A DNA stretch of 64,000 bases from Poindextera sp963719975. GTDB lineage: Bacteria > Pseudomonadota > Alphaproteobacteria > Caulobacterales > Caulobacteraceae. The DNA is taken from the NCBI GenBank assembly GCA_963719975.1, contig CAVRED010000007.1:682001-746000 (forward strand), read 5' to 3'. A program made the translations under genes and the position numbers. Below the pieces are notes generated by a model. It saw only the letters and a program-made list of their open reading frames with translations. It ran no database searches and was not told the origin of the DNA. Below, one piece after another: positions 25,824-35,451 of the stretch; position 1 is the stretch's first letter, and each line of letters opens with the position of its first letter.

Positions 25824-26591
25824 ATGACGTCGCTGCAACCCCGCCCCCTCGATGAAGCGCAACGGGCGAAGCCGCTCTATCGCCGCGTGCTGCTCAAGGT
25901 CTCCGGCGAAGTCCTTATGGGCGAACAGGGTTTCGGCATCGACCTGGCCACCCTGGACGCCGTGGCCGCCGACATCGCCGAGGTCGCATCCCGCGGGGTC
26001 GAGCTCTGCCTGGTCATCGGCGGCGGGAACATCTTCCGCGGCCTCTCCATGGCCGGCAAAGGGATGGAGCGGGCGAGCGCCGACTACATGGGCATGCTGG
26101 CCACCGTCATGAACGCGCTCGCCTTGCAGAGCGCGCTCGAGAAGATCGGCGTCGACACGAGGGTGCAGTCGGCGATTCCGATGGACGCGGTCTGCGAGCC
26201 CTACATCCGCCGCCGGGCGCTAAGGCACCTGGAGCAGGGCCGGGTGGTGATCTTCGCCGCCGGGCTCGGGGCGCCGTTCTTCACCACCGACACGGGCGCC
26301 GCCTTGCGCGCCGCCGAGATGGGGTGTGAGGCGCTGTTCAAGGGCACGAGCGTCGACGGCGTCTACTCCGCCGATCCCAAGCTGCATCCAGAGGCCGAGC
26401 GATACGAGCGGCTAAGCTATATGGACGTGCTCTCGCGCGACTTGCGCGTGATGGACGCCTCGTCGATCAGCCTGATGCGCGACAACGGAATTCCGATCGT
26501 GGTGTTCTCCATCCGCAAGCGGGGCGCGTTTCTGCAAGTGCTGGGCGGGGGAGGGCTGCACACCGTGATCGGTCCCGAGACCGCCCGCTAG
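25824..26591 (+). CDS. pyrH: Uridylate kinase (UMP kinase)
   Basis: Phosphorylates UMP to UDP, a 255-residue hexamer subunit of the amino acid kinase fold. Motifs: VLLKVSGEVLMGEQGFGID (ATP site), LVIGGGNIFRG, GMLATVMNALALQSALE, FFTTDTGAALRAAEM and FKGTSVDGVYSADP. It has an N-terminal extension of about 18 residues. It is the first gene of the envelope biogenesis run; frr follows 20 nt later. rpsB and tsf, which usually precede it, are absent here. Confidence 0.97.
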   Translation: MTSLQPRPLDEAQRAKPLYRRVLLKVSGEVLMGEQGFGIDLATLDAVAADIAEVASRGVELCLVIGGGNIFRGLSMAGKGMERASADYMGMLATVMNALALQSALEKIGVDTRVQSAIPMDAVCEPYIRRRALRHLEQGRVVIFAAGLGAPFFTTDTGAALRAAEMGCEALFKGTSVDGVYSADPKLHPEAERYERLSYMDVLSRDLRVMDASSISLMRDNGIPIVVFSIRKRGAFLQVLGGGGLHTVIGPETAR

Positions 26592-26611
26592 CCGAAGGAG
26601 ACGCAAGGACC

Positions 26612-27178
26612 ATGGCCGCCGCCGAGAAGCCCGTCCTCAGCCGCTATCACGATCGCATGGACAAGGCCGTCGCGGCCTTGAAGGAGGAATACGTCGGCCT
26701 GCGCACCGGCCGCGCCTCCGCGGGGCTGCTCGACCAGGTCATGGTCGAGGCCTACGGCGCGCACATGCCGCTGAACCAGATCGGCAGCGTCACCGTCCCC
26801 GACCCGCGCTCGATCACGGTCAACGTCTGGGATCGCGGACTGGTCGTCTCGGCCGAGAAGGCGATCCGAAACGCCGGCCTGGGCCTGAACCCGGTCGTCG
26901 AGGGGCAAAACCTGCGTGTTCCGATCCCGCCCCTCACCGAGGAGCGCCGCAAGGACCTGGCCAAACTCGCGGGACGCTACGCCGAGCAACAGCGCGTGGC
27001 TGTGCGCAACGTGCGTCGCGACGCGAATGACGACCTGAAGAAGGCGGAGAAGGACGGCGTCATACCCCAGGACGAACACCGGCACATGGAGGCCGAGGTG
27101 CAGAAGCTGACCGACGAGGCCATCAAGCGCATCGACGAAGCCTTGAAAACCAAAGAGCATGAGATCATGCAGGTTTGA
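26612..27178 (+). CDS. frr: Ribosome recycling factor
   Basis: A 188-residue protein that, with EF-G, splits the post-termination ribosome. Typical helices are RYHDRMDKAVAALKEEYVGLRTGRA, IGSVTVPDPRSITVNVWD, PPLTEERRKDLAKLAG and VRNVRRDANDDLKKAEKDG. ATG 26612 has AAGGAG about 12 nt upstream. It is intact. uppS begins 41 nt later, from the better start. Confidence 0.97.
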   Translation: MAAAEKPVLSRYHDRMDKAVAALKEEYVGLRTGRASAGLLDQVMVEAYGAHMPLNQIGSVTVPDPRSITVNVWDRGLVVSAEKAIRNAGLGLNPVVEGQNLRVPIPPLTEERRKDLAKLAGRYAEQQRVAVRNVRRDANDDLKKAEKDGVIPQDEHRHMEAEVQKLTDEAIKRIDEALKTKEHEIMQV

Positions 27179-27219
27179 CGGGCGCGGGGCCGGTTCGAGT
27201 TCGTTTCAAGGGAACGTCC

Positions 27220-28002
27220 ATGACGTCGATCTCAGGCTTGCCGCCGCCGCGGTCCGGCGCCCAGGCCGCGCCGGGACCGGACGATCCGCCGCCGCTGCAT
27301 GTGGCCATCATCATGGACGGCAACGGGCGTTGGGCGAAGGCGCGCGGCCTGACACGCTCTCTCGGCCATCGCTCTGGCGTGAACGCGCTCAAGCGCACCG
27401 TCGAGGCGGCGCCGTCGCTTGGCATCGACCGCATGACGGTGTTCGGCTTCTCGACCGAGAACTGGCGGCGGCCCGCGGACGAGGTGTCGGAGCTCATGGC
27501 GCTCATGAGGCTCTACTTCGAAACCGACCTGGCGCGCCTGGCGCGCGAGGGCGTGCGCGTGCGCATCGTCGGGCGGCGCGAGGGCCTGAGCCGCGACGTT
27601 CTCGACATCATCAAACGCGCGGAGGCCCGCACGGCCAACAACGACCGCTTCCTGTTGCAGGTGGCGTTCAACTACGGCGGTCGGGCCGACATCGCCGATG
27701 CCGCGCGCAAGCTGGCCCAAGCCGCGCGCGACGGGACGCTGGATCCCGCGGCGATCGACGAGACCGTCTTTCAGGCCGCGCTTTCCACCGCGGAGTCGCC
27801 CGACCTCATCATCCGGACGTCGGGAGAGCTGCGGCTATCGAATTTCCTGCTCTGGGAGGCGGCCTACGCCGAGCTGATCTTCCAGAACGTGCTCTGGCCC
27901 GACTACGGCCCCGAGCATCTGGCCGCGGCGGTCGAAGAGTTCCGGAAACGAGAACGACGTTACGGCGGCGTCGGCGTCGATGACGTCCTTGCGGTCGGCT
28001 AG
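27220..28002 (+). CDS. uppS: Undecaprenyl diphosphate synthase
   Basis: Adds eight isoprene units in cis to FPP to make undecaprenyl diphosphate, the carrier for peptidoglycan and surface polysaccharides. About 260 residues. It shows HVAIIMDGNGRWAKARGL with the catalytic Asp, VFGFSTENWRRP, FNYGGRADI, PDLIIRTSGELRLSNFLLWEAAYAEL and the terminal WPDYGPEHL. ATG 27220 has AAGGGA upstream; a TTG at 27175 overlaps the frr stop but looks weaker. It overlaps cdsA by 23 nt. Confidence 0.96.
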   Translation: MTSISGLPPPRSGAQAAPGPDDPPPLHVAIIMDGNGRWAKARGLTRSLGHRSGVNALKRTVEAAPSLGIDRMTVFGFSTENWRRPADEVSELMALMRLYFETDLARLAREGVRVRIVGRREGLSRDVLDIIKRAEARTANNDRFLLQVAFNYGGRADIADAARKLAQAARDGTLDPAAIDETVFQAALSTAESPDLIIRTSGELRLSNFLLWEAAYAELIFQNVLWPDYGPEHLAAAVEEFRKRERRYGGVGVDDVLAVG

Positions 28003-28840
28003 GGGTTTCGACTGGAGGAACCTCGGCCAGCGGGCGATCTCGGCGGTCGTCCTCATCGCCGTCGTCCTGGTCGCGGTGTTCTACCAGCCGCTGTTCTTCG
28101 TCATGATCACCGTGTCGGTGGCGTTGCTGGCCTCGGAGTGGGCTCGCATGAGCGCGCCGCCTGCGCCCATCCGGCTGGCGGTCGCCGTGGCGATCGCCGT
28201 GCTGATACCGGTCGTTTGCGCGAACCTCGGCAAGTTCCCGCTGGCCTTCTGGGGCAGCTTCCCGCTCGCCTTTCCGCTGGCCTGGTCGCTGATCTTGCCC
28301 GGCGCGCTGGCGACAGCGTTCGTGGCCAGCGCGCTCGGCTGCCGCCCTGGCGACGGCGCGTTCGGCGTCGTCTACATCGCCGCGCCCTGCGTGGCGCTTT
28401 CCTGGATCCGCGCCCAGCCAAATCCGATCAGCTGGACGATCCTCTTGTTCGCCGTGGTCTGGGCGGCGGACATTTGCGCCTTTTTGGTCGGAAATGCCCT
28501 GAAAGGGCCTAAACTCTGGCCCCGTTATTCGCCCAATAAGACCTGGTCGGGATTTGTCGGGGGACTTTTGGGCGCGATGGGAGCGGCGATGGCGACTGCG
28601 GAGCTATCCACGGCGCGCCTGAGCCTTTTGGCCGCGGCATTCATCGGCTTGGCCGGCGGCGCGTCCACCATGGGCGGCGATCTCTGGGAGTCCATGCTCA
28701 AGCGACGCTACGGCGTGAAGGATTCCGGCGACCTGATCCCGGGTCATGGCGGGCTGCTCGATCGCGTGGACGGCCTCATGATCGCGGTGCTGGCCGTAGC
28801 CGGCGCGCGCTACATCCACCAATCGGGTTGGGTGCACTAG
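27980..28840 (+). CDS. cdsA: Phosphatidate cytidylyltransferase
   Basis: A 286-residue integral membrane enzyme that makes CDP-diacylglycerol from phosphatidic acid and CTP. Many hydrophobic helices are followed by the family signature SMLKRRYGVKDSGDLIPGHGGLLDRVDG near the C-terminus, which carries the metal-binding acidic residues. SPNKTWSGFVGGLLGA is also typical. It starts inside the end of uppS, so translation is coupled. The dxr ATG follows after 3 nt. Confidence 0.96.
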   Translation: MTSLRSARGFDWRNLGQRAISAVVLIAVVLVAVFYQPLFFVMITVSVALLASEWARMSAPPAPIRLAVAVAIAVLIPVVCANLGKFPLAFWGSFPLAFPLAWSLILPGALATAFVASALGCRPGDGAFGVVYIAAPCVALSWIRAQPNPISWTILLFAVVWAADICAFLVGNALKGPKLWPRYSPNKTWSGFVGGLLGAMGAAMATAELSTARLSLLAAAFIGLAGGASTMGGDLWESMLKRRYGVKDSGDLIPGHGGLLDRVDGLMIAVLAVAGARYIHQSGWVH

Positions 28841-28843
28841 AGC

Positions 28844-30046
28844 ATGGCCAGGTCGATCGCCATCCTCGGCTCGACCGGCTCGGTCGGAGTGTCCACCCTC
28901 GATCTGCTCGCCCAGGCGGCGGCGCACGGCTCGGCCGACGTCGAGGTCCTGGCCCTCGCGGCCGGCGGCAACGTCGCTCTGTTGGCCGAACAGGCCTTAG
29001 CCTGGCGGCCGAAATTCGTCGCCATCGCCGACCCGGCGCGCCTCGGCGCGCTGCGCGACCGGCTTGCCGGCTCGGGCATCGAGGCCGGCGCCGGCCCGGC
29101 CGCGGTGATCGAGGCGGCCGAGATGGGCGCCGATTGGGTGATGTCGGCGATCGTCGGCGCGGCGGGCCTGGCGCCCACCCTGGCGGCGGCGCGAACCGGC
29201 GCGGTCATCGCCCTCGCCAACAAGGAGAGCCTGGTCTGCGCGGGGCCCGCGCTTCTCGAGACGGCGCAGCGGGCTGGCGGTGCGATCATCCCCGTGGATT
29301 CCGAGCACTCGGCGATCTTCCAGGTGTTCGACTTCGACCACCGCGACCGAGTCGCGCGGCTGATGATCACCGCTTCGGGCGGGCCGTTCCGCGACTGGGG
29401 TCGCACGGCGATGGCGCGGGCCACGCCCGAACAGGCGGTCGCCCACCCCAACTTCCGGATGGGCGCCAAGATCTCGGTCGACTCCGCGACCATGATGAAC
29501 AAGGGCCTCGAGATGATCGAGGCCGCCTACCTCTTCGCCATGCCGCCTGACCGGATCGAGGTGCTGATCCACCCCGAGCAAGTGATCCACAGCCTGGTCG
29601 AGTATCAGGACGGCTCCACGTTGGCGCAGCTGGGCGCGCCAGACATGCGCACCCCCATCGCCTGTGCGTTCGCCTGGCCGGATCGCCTGCCCTGGCCAGC
29701 GCCGCGCCTGGATCTGGCGGCGATTGGAGCCCTCACCTTCGCCGCGCCCGACCTCGAGCGATTTCCCGCGATCGCGCTGGCGCGCGCCGCACTGAAGAGC
29801 GGCGGGCTCGCGCCGGCGGCCATGAGCGCGGCCAACGAGACCGCCGTGGCCGCGTTCCTTGACCGCCGCATCGGCTTTCTCGATATTGCCGCCACGGTGG
29901 CCGAGACCCTAGAACGCATGGAGCGGGCGGGGGATCTGCGGGCGGGGGCGAACGCGAACGGCGCACTGGAGACCGCGATGGCCGCCGACCGATACGCACG
30001 CCAAATCGCCACCGGCGTGCTCGCCGAACTTCAACCCTCACTGTAG
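28844..30046 (+). CDS. dxr: 1-deoxy-D-xylulose 5-phosphate reductoisomerase
   Basis: The second step of the MEP isoprenoid pathway, NADPH-dependent. 400 residues. It shows IAILGSTGSVGVSTLDLL (NADPH site), VIALANKESLVCAG, IPVDSEHSAIFQV (metal Glu), SGGPFRDWGRTAMARATPEQAVAHPNFRMGAKISVDSATMMNKGLE-type core text across positions 29380-29515, and EVLIHPEQVIHSLVEYQDGS. It is intact and feeds precursors to the uppS product encoded in the same run. Confidence 0.97.
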   Translation: MARSIAILGSTGSVGVSTLDLLAQAAAHGSADVEVLALAAGGNVALLAEQALAWRPKFVAIADPARLGALRDRLAGSGIEAGAGPAAVIEAAEMGADWVMSAIVGAAGLAPTLAAARTGAVIALANKESLVCAGPALLETAQRAGGAIIPVDSEHSAIFQVFDFDHRDRVARLMITASGGPFRDWGRTAMARATPEQAVAHPNFRMGAKISVDSATMMNKGLEMIEAAYLFAMPPDRIEVLIHPEQVIHSLVEYQDGSTLAQLGAPDMRTPIACAFAWPDRLPWPAPRLDLAAIGALTFAAPDLERFPAIALARAALKSGGLAPAAMSAANETAVAAFLDRRIGFLDIAATVAETLERMERAGDLRAGANANGALETAMAADRYARQIATGVLAELQPSL

Positions 30047-30069
30047 CCGGAAAGGTAGACGACCGTTCG

Positions 30070-31275
30070 ATGCTCGCCTTCGTGCAAACCGCGCTGAGCT
30101 ACGTCGCGCCGTTCCTTTTCGTGCTGCTGCTTGTGATCACCGTGCACGAGTTCGGCCATTTCTTCGCAGCGCGCCTGTTCGGGGTCGCGATCGAGCGCTT
30201 CTCGATCGGTTTTGGCCGCGCGATCTTCAGCCGGCGGGACCGCACGGGCGTCGAATGGCGTATCGGCTGGTTCCCGATCGGCGGCTACGTGATGTTCGCG
30301 GGCGACGAGAACGCGGCAAGCGTGCCTGACCAGAACGACCTGGTGGTGATGCGGCGCGAGATCATCGCCCGCGAGGGTCCGGGCGCGGAACGCAAGTACC
30401 TGCCGTTCAAGCCGGTCTGGCAAAGGGCGATCGTCGCCGCCGCCGGCCCCGCCGCCAACTTTGTGCTCGCCGTAACGATCTTCTCGGTCCTGTTCATGAC
30501 CTTCGGCGAGGAGACCATGCGGCCGCGAATCGGAGCCGTCGGGCCAGGCTCGCCCGCCGCCGCCGCCGGCTTTCGGCCGGGCGACCTGATCACCCGCGCC
30601 GACGGGCGCACAATCGACAGTTTCGAACAGCTGCATCGCATCGTCGCGCTGCGCGCCGGCGTGCCGATGACCTTCACGGTCGAGCGCGGCGGCCAGGCGG
30701 TCGTGCTGAACGCCACTCCGGCGCGCGTCAAGGTCACCGAGAACGACTCCGAGGGCCAACTTGGCATCGCCTCCTCGGCCAACCCGGCCGACATCGTCCG
30801 GCGTCACTACGATCCGATCTCGGCGGTCGGCGCCGGCGCGGCGCGGACCTGGGACGTCGTCGCCACCACAGTCTTCTACCTCGGCCGCCTCGCCGAGGGG
30901 CAGGAGTTGCCGCGCCAGCTCACCAGCTTCATCGGCATCGCGCAGGTGTCGCACACGGCCGTCGTCGAGGGCGCCCGCGGAGAGCACGGCCTGGGCGCGC
31001 AGGTCATGGGCAGCGTGGTGATGCTGTTCGAGCTTGCGGCCTTCGTGTCGGTCAGCATCGGCTTCGCCAACCTCATGCCCATCCCGATCCTCGATGGCGG
31101 GCACCTGCTGTTCTACGCCTACGAGGCGATCGCGCGGCGTCCGGTGGCCGCCAGGGTGCAGGCGATCAGCTACAGGCTGGGGCTTGCGTTGCTGGTTGGA
31201 TTGATGTTGTTCGCCACGACCAACGACCTGCAGCGCATCCACATCTTCCGTTTCCTCGGCGGCCCCTTCTCGTGA
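30070..31275 (+). CDS. rseP: Site-2-type intramembrane metalloprotease RseP (MmpA)
   Basis: A 401-residue inner membrane zinc protease. The active-site HEFGH is at residues 26-30 within the first membrane helix, followed by a PDZ domain (GPGSPAAAAGFRPGDLITRADG, about 155-225) and the second catalytic motif PIPILDGGHLLFY with its Asp near residue 350. In Caulobacter this protein, MmpA, cleaves the polar factor PodJ; in enterobacteria it cleaves RseA. Its location between dxr and bamA is conserved. The stop overlaps the bamA GTG (GTGA). Confidence 0.95.
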   Translation: MLAFVQTALSYVAPFLFVLLLVITVHEFGHFFAARLFGVAIERFSIGFGRAIFSRRDRTGVEWRIGWFPIGGYVMFAGDENAASVPDQNDLVVMRREIIAREGPGAERKYLPFKPVWQRAIVAAAGPAANFVLAVTIFSVLFMTFGEETMRPRIGAVGPGSPAAAAGFRPGDLITRADGRTIDSFEQLHRIVALRAGVPMTFTVERGGQAVVLNATPARVKVTENDSEGQLGIASSANPADIVRRHYDPISAVGAGAARTWDVVATTVFYLGRLAEGQELPRQLTSFIGIAQVSHTAVVEGARGEHGLGAQVMGSVVMLFELAAFVSVSIGFANLMPIPILDGGHLLFYAYEAIARRPVAARVQAISYRLGLALLVGLMLFATTNDLQRIHIFRFLGGPFS

Positions 31276-33776
31276 GCGTCCGCCCATTGCCGATGGCCCA
31301 ACCGATGGATCCCTCCACCGTCCGCCGTTCCTGGGCCTACGTGCGCGCCGGCTGTGGAATGGCCGCGCTGTTCGCGACGAGCGCCTTGGCGACCGTCGCG
31401 CTGGCGCAGGCGCCGGCGGCGCCCAGCACGACCACGCAACCGCCGTCGCCGCCAGTGGCGGCCCAGCCGGCCCAACCGGCTCCGCCCGCGCCGCCGCCCC
31501 CGCCAACGACCGGCGTCGTCCAGCGCATCGTCATCCGTGGCAACGAGCGGATCGAGAACGAAACGATCCTCGCCTACCTGCCGATGCAGGTGGGCGACAC
31601 GGTGGGCGCCGAGCAGATCGACGCCGCCATCAAGGCGCTGTTCGCAACCGACCTGTTCTCCGACGTCGCGGTCGAGCTGCAGGGCGGCGACCTGATCGTC
31701 TCGGTGGTCGAGAACCCGATCATCAACCAGGTGGTGTTCGAGGGGAACTCGAACGTCAAGGACGACAAGCTCAAGGACGAAGTCACCGTCCGCCCGCGCG
31801 GCATCTACACCAAGGCCAAGGTGGAGAGCGACGTGCAGCGCATCGTCGAGCTTTACCGGCGCGAGGGCCGGATCTCGGCGACGGTGACCCCGCAGATCGT
31901 CGCTTTGCCGCAAAAGCGGGTCGACCTGATCTTCCACATCGTGGAGGGCAAGAAGAGCACGATCGAGCGCATCGAGTTCCTCGGCGCCAAGCACTTCTCG
32001 CCGAACGACCTGCGTGGGGTGATCTCGACCAAGGAAAGCCGGATCTACCGCTTCCTGAGCGCCAAGGCGGTCTACGACCCAGACCAGGTCGACTATGACC
32101 AGGAGCTGCTGCGCAAATTCTATCGCAACCGCGGCTACTACGACTTTCGGATCGTCAACGCCGTGGCCGAGCTCGCCCCGGACAAGAACGGCTTCGTCAT
32201 CAGCTACACCCTCGACGAGGGCGCGCGGTACAAGTTCGGCAAGCTGACCGTGAACACCGAGCTGAAGCGGCTGAACGGCGCGGTTCTGCGCCAGCTCCTG
32301 CCCATCCGGCCGGGTCAGCTCTATCAGGACGACAAGATCGAACAGGCGACGGATGCGCTGACCTTCGCGGCCGGCGCCGCCGGATTCGCCTTCGTCGAAG
32401 TCGAGCCGCACTTCACCGCCAATCGCGACAAGCACACGGTCGACGTGGCCTTCGACGTGAAGGAGGGCCCGCGCGTCTACATCGAGCGCATCGACGTGGT
32501 CGGCAACAACGAAACCCTCGACTACGTCATCCGCCGCGAGCTCTTGCTGTCGGAGGGCGACGCCTACAACCGCGTGCTGGTCGACCGCTCGAAGAACCAG
32601 GTCAAGGCGCTGGGCTTCTTCAAGGACGTCGACATCACCCAGGCGCCGGGCAGCGCGCCGGACCGGACGGTGCTGCAGGTCAAGGTCACCGAACAGCCGA
32701 CCGGCGAGCTGTCGTTCAGCGCCGGCTATTCGACGGTCGACAAGCTGGTGGCCGACATCGGCGTCTCGCAGCGCAATTTCGGCGGTCGCGGGGAGGACGC
32801 GCGCGCGGAGCTCTCTGTGGGTTCGATCCGTCAGCAGTTGAGCCTGGCCTTCACCGAACCGCGGTTCCTCGGTCGAGACCTGAGCGCCGGCTGGGACCTT
32901 TATGGCTACCGCTACGACTTCACCCAGTACGCCGGATACGTGACCTCCTCGATCGGCGGCGACGTCCACTTCGGTTTCCCGCTCAGCCCATACCTGAGCA
33001 TGCAGCTGCGCTACGCCCTGCACACCGACAACGTCGCGGTGTCCTCCGTGCAGTGCGGTGCGACGCCGACGCTGTCGACGCTGATCTGCGACCAGCAGGG
33101 CGGGACGCTGACGGCTGCGCCCGGCTACACGCTGCGGTGGGACCACCGGAACGACTACCAGAACCCCACGCGGGGCTTCCAGCTCTCGCTGTCTCAGGAC
33201 TTCGCCGGCCTCGGCGGCAGCGTCCGGTACATCAAGACCTCGTTGGACGCGGGTTGGTACCACGGGTTCAGCGCCGACTGGATTCTCAGCGTCACCGGCC
33301 AGGCCGGCTATGTCGGCGGTTGGGCCGGCGACACGGTTCGGATCAACGATCGCTTCTTCGCCGGCGGCGGAAACGGCGGCGGCGCCATCTTCCGTGGGTT
33401 CCAGGTCGCGGGCATCGGCCCGCGCGACACCACGCCGGGACTGGGTGGGGAAGCCTTGGGCGGCAAGCTCTACGCCGTTGGCGCCGTCGAGGAGACCTTC
33501 CCCAACTTCCTGCCAGAGCAGTACGGCATCCACACGTCGGCGTTTACGCAGTTCGGTACGCTGGGCTTGCTCGACAACGCCGACAAGCGCGCGCCGGGAA
33601 CCCTCATCGCCAACCCCTTCGTGCGCGACAATCTAGCGTTGCGCGTGTCCGCGGGCATCAGCATCTATTGGAAGTCGCCGCTGGGGCCGTTGCGGATCGA
33701 CCTGGCGGTGCCGCTCATCAAGCAGTCCTACGACAAGACCCAGGTCTTCAATTTTTCCACCTCAACCAGGTTCTGA
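31272..33776 (+). CDS. bamA: Outer membrane protein assembly factor BamA
   Basis: About 834 residues. An N-terminal signal region ends near VALAQA, followed by a Pro/Gln/Ala-rich linker, five POTRA domains (from VVQRIVIRGNERIENETI to VDITQAPGSAPDR) and a 16-strand Omp85 barrel (from TGELSFSAGYSTVDKL) with the lid-lock motif region GGEALGGKLYAVGAVE. It ends in Phe after FNFSTSTRF, as expected for a barrel. GTG 31272 overlaps the rseP stop; ATG 31293 or 31305 would also leave a signal peptide. The long Pro-rich linker is 30 residues longer than in enteric BamA. Confidence 0.96.
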   Translation: MSVRPLPMAQPMDPSTVRRSWAYVRAGCGMAALFATSALATVALAQAPAAPSTTTQPPSPPVAAQPAQPAPPAPPPPPTTGVVQRIVIRGNERIENETILAYLPMQVGDTVGAEQIDAAIKALFATDLFSDVAVELQGGDLIVSVVENPIINQVVFEGNSNVKDDKLKDEVTVRPRGIYTKAKVESDVQRIVELYRREGRISATVTPQIVALPQKRVDLIFHIVEGKKSTIERIEFLGAKHFSPNDLRGVISTKESRIYRFLSAKAVYDPDQVDYDQELLRKFYRNRGYYDFRIVNAVAELAPDKNGFVISYTLDEGARYKFGKLTVNTELKRLNGAVLRQLLPIRPGQLYQDDKIEQATDALTFAAGAAGFAFVEVEPHFTANRDKHTVDVAFDVKEGPRVYIERIDVVGNNETLDYVIRRELLLSEGDAYNRVLVDRSKNQVKALGFFKDVDITQAPGSAPDRTVLQVKVTEQPTGELSFSAGYSTVDKLVADIGVSQRNFGGRGEDARAELSVGSIRQQLSLAFTEPRFLGRDLSAGWDLYGYRYDFTQYAGYVTSSIGGDVHFGFPLSPYLSMQLRYALHTDNVAVSSVQCGATPTLSTLICDQQGGTLTAAPGYTLRWDHRNDYQNPTRGFQLSLSQDFAGLGGSVRYIKTSLDAGWYHGFSADWILSVTGQAGYVGGWAGDTVRINDRFFAGGGNGGGAIFRGFQVAGIGPRDTTPGLGGEALGGKLYAVGAVEETFPNFLPEQYGIHTSAFTQFGTLGLLDNADKRAPGTLIANPFVRDNLALRVSAGISIYWKSPLGPLRIDLAVPLIKQSYDKTQVFNFSTSTRF

Positions 33777-33781
33777 TCCCA

Positions 33782-34399
33782 ATGATGCACAGACTGACCG
33801 CAGCCGCGCTTGCCGGCGTGCTCGCCGCCGTTGCTTTTGCGCCGCTAGCGCAGGCGCAGTCGGGCGCCGCCGCTTCGGCGCCAACCGGCCCCGCTATCCC
33901 AGGGCTTTGCTTCCTCTCGAAGGATGGCCTCGTCGCCAACTCGACCGTTGGCAAGTTCGTCGAGTCCCGGCTCCAGCAACTCGGGCAACAGGCGGAAGCC
34001 GAGCTCAACGCCCAGGGGACGAGCCTGCAGAACGACGCCAAGGCGCTCGACGCGCAGCGGGCGAGCTTGTCGACCGATCAGCTGAACCAGCGGGGGGCCG
34101 CGCTTGAGGCGCGCCAGCGCGACCTGGAGCGGCAGGTTCAGATTCGCCGCCAAGAGATGGCGGCGACCGAGCAGAAGGCGCTGAGCCGCGTCTTGCAGGA
34201 GGCCTCGCCAATCATTCAGTCGGTGTTCCGCCAGAGGAACTGCACCGTTCTGCTCGACGCCAACGCCGCGCTGATCGCCACGCAGTCGATGGACATTACG
34301 CCCGCGGTGGTCGACGGCCTGAACGGCAAGATCACCCAGTTCACCTTTGACCGCGAGCACATCGACCCGAACGCTGCTGCGCAGCCAAGCGGCCAGTAG
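33782..34399 (+). CDS. skp: Periplasmic chaperone OmpH/Skp
   Basis: A 205-residue periplasmic chaperone that holds unfolded outer membrane proteins for BamA. A signal peptide MMHRLTAAALAGVLAAVAFA ends near AQAQS. The mature part is mainly a long charged coiled coil (EAELNAQGTSLQNDAKALDAQRASL, RQRDLERQVQIRRQEM) as in Skp tentacles. ATG 33782 lies 5 nt after the bamA stop. Intact. Confidence 0.9.
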   Translation: MMHRLTAAALAGVLAAVAFAPLAQAQSGAAASAPTGPAIPGLCFLSKDGLVANSTVGKFVESRLQQLGQQAEAELNAQGTSLQNDAKALDAQRASLSTDQLNQRGAALEARQRDLERQVQIRRQEMAATEQKALSRVLQEASPIIQSVFRQRNCTVLLDANAALIATQSMDITPAVVDGLNGKITQFTFDREHIDPNAAAQPSGQ

Positions 34400-34443
34400 A
34401 ACAAGGGCGCCGCGGCAGGGCCGACGACGCGTGGAAGGCGGCC

Positions 34444-35451
34444 ATGCCGGATTCGCGATTCTTCGAGAACCTTGGGCCGGTCAGCATCGCTGAGCTGGCC
34501 GTCCTGACCGGCGCGGAACTCGTCGGCTCGGCCACGGGCGAGATCGAGCTCGTCGCCCCGCTCGGACTGGCTGGCGGCAACGCGGTGGGCTTCTTCGCCA
34601 ATCGCCGCTACCGGGCCGACCTGAGCTCGACAAAGGCGGCGGCGTGCTTTCTGAGCGCGGCGAACGCTGAATTGGCGCCCGACGGCTGCGCGCGCCTGGT
34701 CACCCCTGAGCCTGAGGCGGCCTACGCGAAGGCGGCCGAACGTCTGCACCGGCCAAGGCTCTCGGCGGGTCGCGACTTCATCGATGCGACCGCGACGATC
34801 GAGGAGGGCGTGGTGCTGGCCCCCGGAGTCGTCGTCGGGCCGGAGGCGCGGATCGGGGCCGGCACGCAGGTCGGCGCCAACACCGCGATTGGCCCGGGGG
34901 TGGCGATCGGCCGCGACTGCGTGATCGGCGCCAACGTCACGATCGGTTTTGCCTTGATCGGCGACCGCGTCCGCATCCTGGCCGGGGCGGTGATCGGCGA
35001 GGCTGGATTTGGCGTGCGCCCCAGCCGCGAAGGCGCGATCGACATGCCGCAGCTCGGCCGGGTCCTGCTGCAAGATGGCGTGACGGTCGGCGCCAATAGC
35101 TGTATCGATCGCGGGGCTTGGGAGGACACCGTTGTCGGCGAGAACACCAAAATCGATAACCAGGTGCAGGTCGGCCACAACGTCCACCTGGGCCGAAACT
35201 GCGTCCTTTGCGGACATGTCGGGCTGTCGGGCTCGACCATCGTCGGCGACGGCGCGCAGTTCGGCGCCAAGGCCGGCGTCGCCGATCACGTCACCATCGG
35301 CGCAGGCGCGCAGGTGATAGCGGCGTCCGGCGTCATGCGTGACATACCGGCCGGCGAGGCGTGGGGCGGCGCGCCGGCGGTTCCTGTGCGGCAGTTCTGG
35401 CGGCAGGTCGCCTGGCTCAGCCGGATGGGCAGCCGGAGGGCGGACGATTGA
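34444..35451 (+). CDS. lpxD: UDP-3-O-acylglucosamine N-acyltransferase
   Basis: The third step of lipid A synthesis. 335 residues. The N-terminal uridine-binding domain ends around SRTKAAACFLSA-like text (here SSTKAAACFLSAANAEL). A left-handed beta helix of hexapeptide repeats follows (IGAGTQVGANTAIGPGVAIG and onward), with the catalytic His in DNQVQVGHNVHLG. It ends at TGA 35451, which overlaps the fabZ TTG start. Confidence 0.96.
   Translation: MPDSRFFENLGPVSIAELAVLTGAELVGSATGEIELVAPLGLAGGNAVGFFANRRYRADLSSTKAAACFLSAANAELAPDGCARLVTPEPEAAYAKAAERLHRPRLSAGRDFIDATATIEEGVVLAPGVVVGPEARIGAGTQVGANTAIGPGVAIGRDCVIGANVTIGFALIGDRVRILAGAVIGEAGFGVRPSREGAIDMPQLGRVLLQDGVTVGANSCIDRGAWEDTVVGENTKIDNQVQVGHNVHLGRNCVLCGHVGLSGSTIVGDGAQFGAKAGVADHVTIGAGAQVIAASGVMRDIPAGEAWGGAPAVPVRQFWRQVAWLSRMGSRRADD

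Noticed and set aside
31170..33533. A very long minus-strand open frame opposite bamA
   Set aside because: It has no recognisable motif, and its codons are the reverse of a clear BamA; high GC makes such antisense open frames common.
33053..33781. An upstream extension of the Skp frame overlapping bamA
   Set aside because: The extension is out of frame within bamA and lacks a signal peptide; the ATG at 33782 gives a proper signal peptide 5 nt after the bamA stop.
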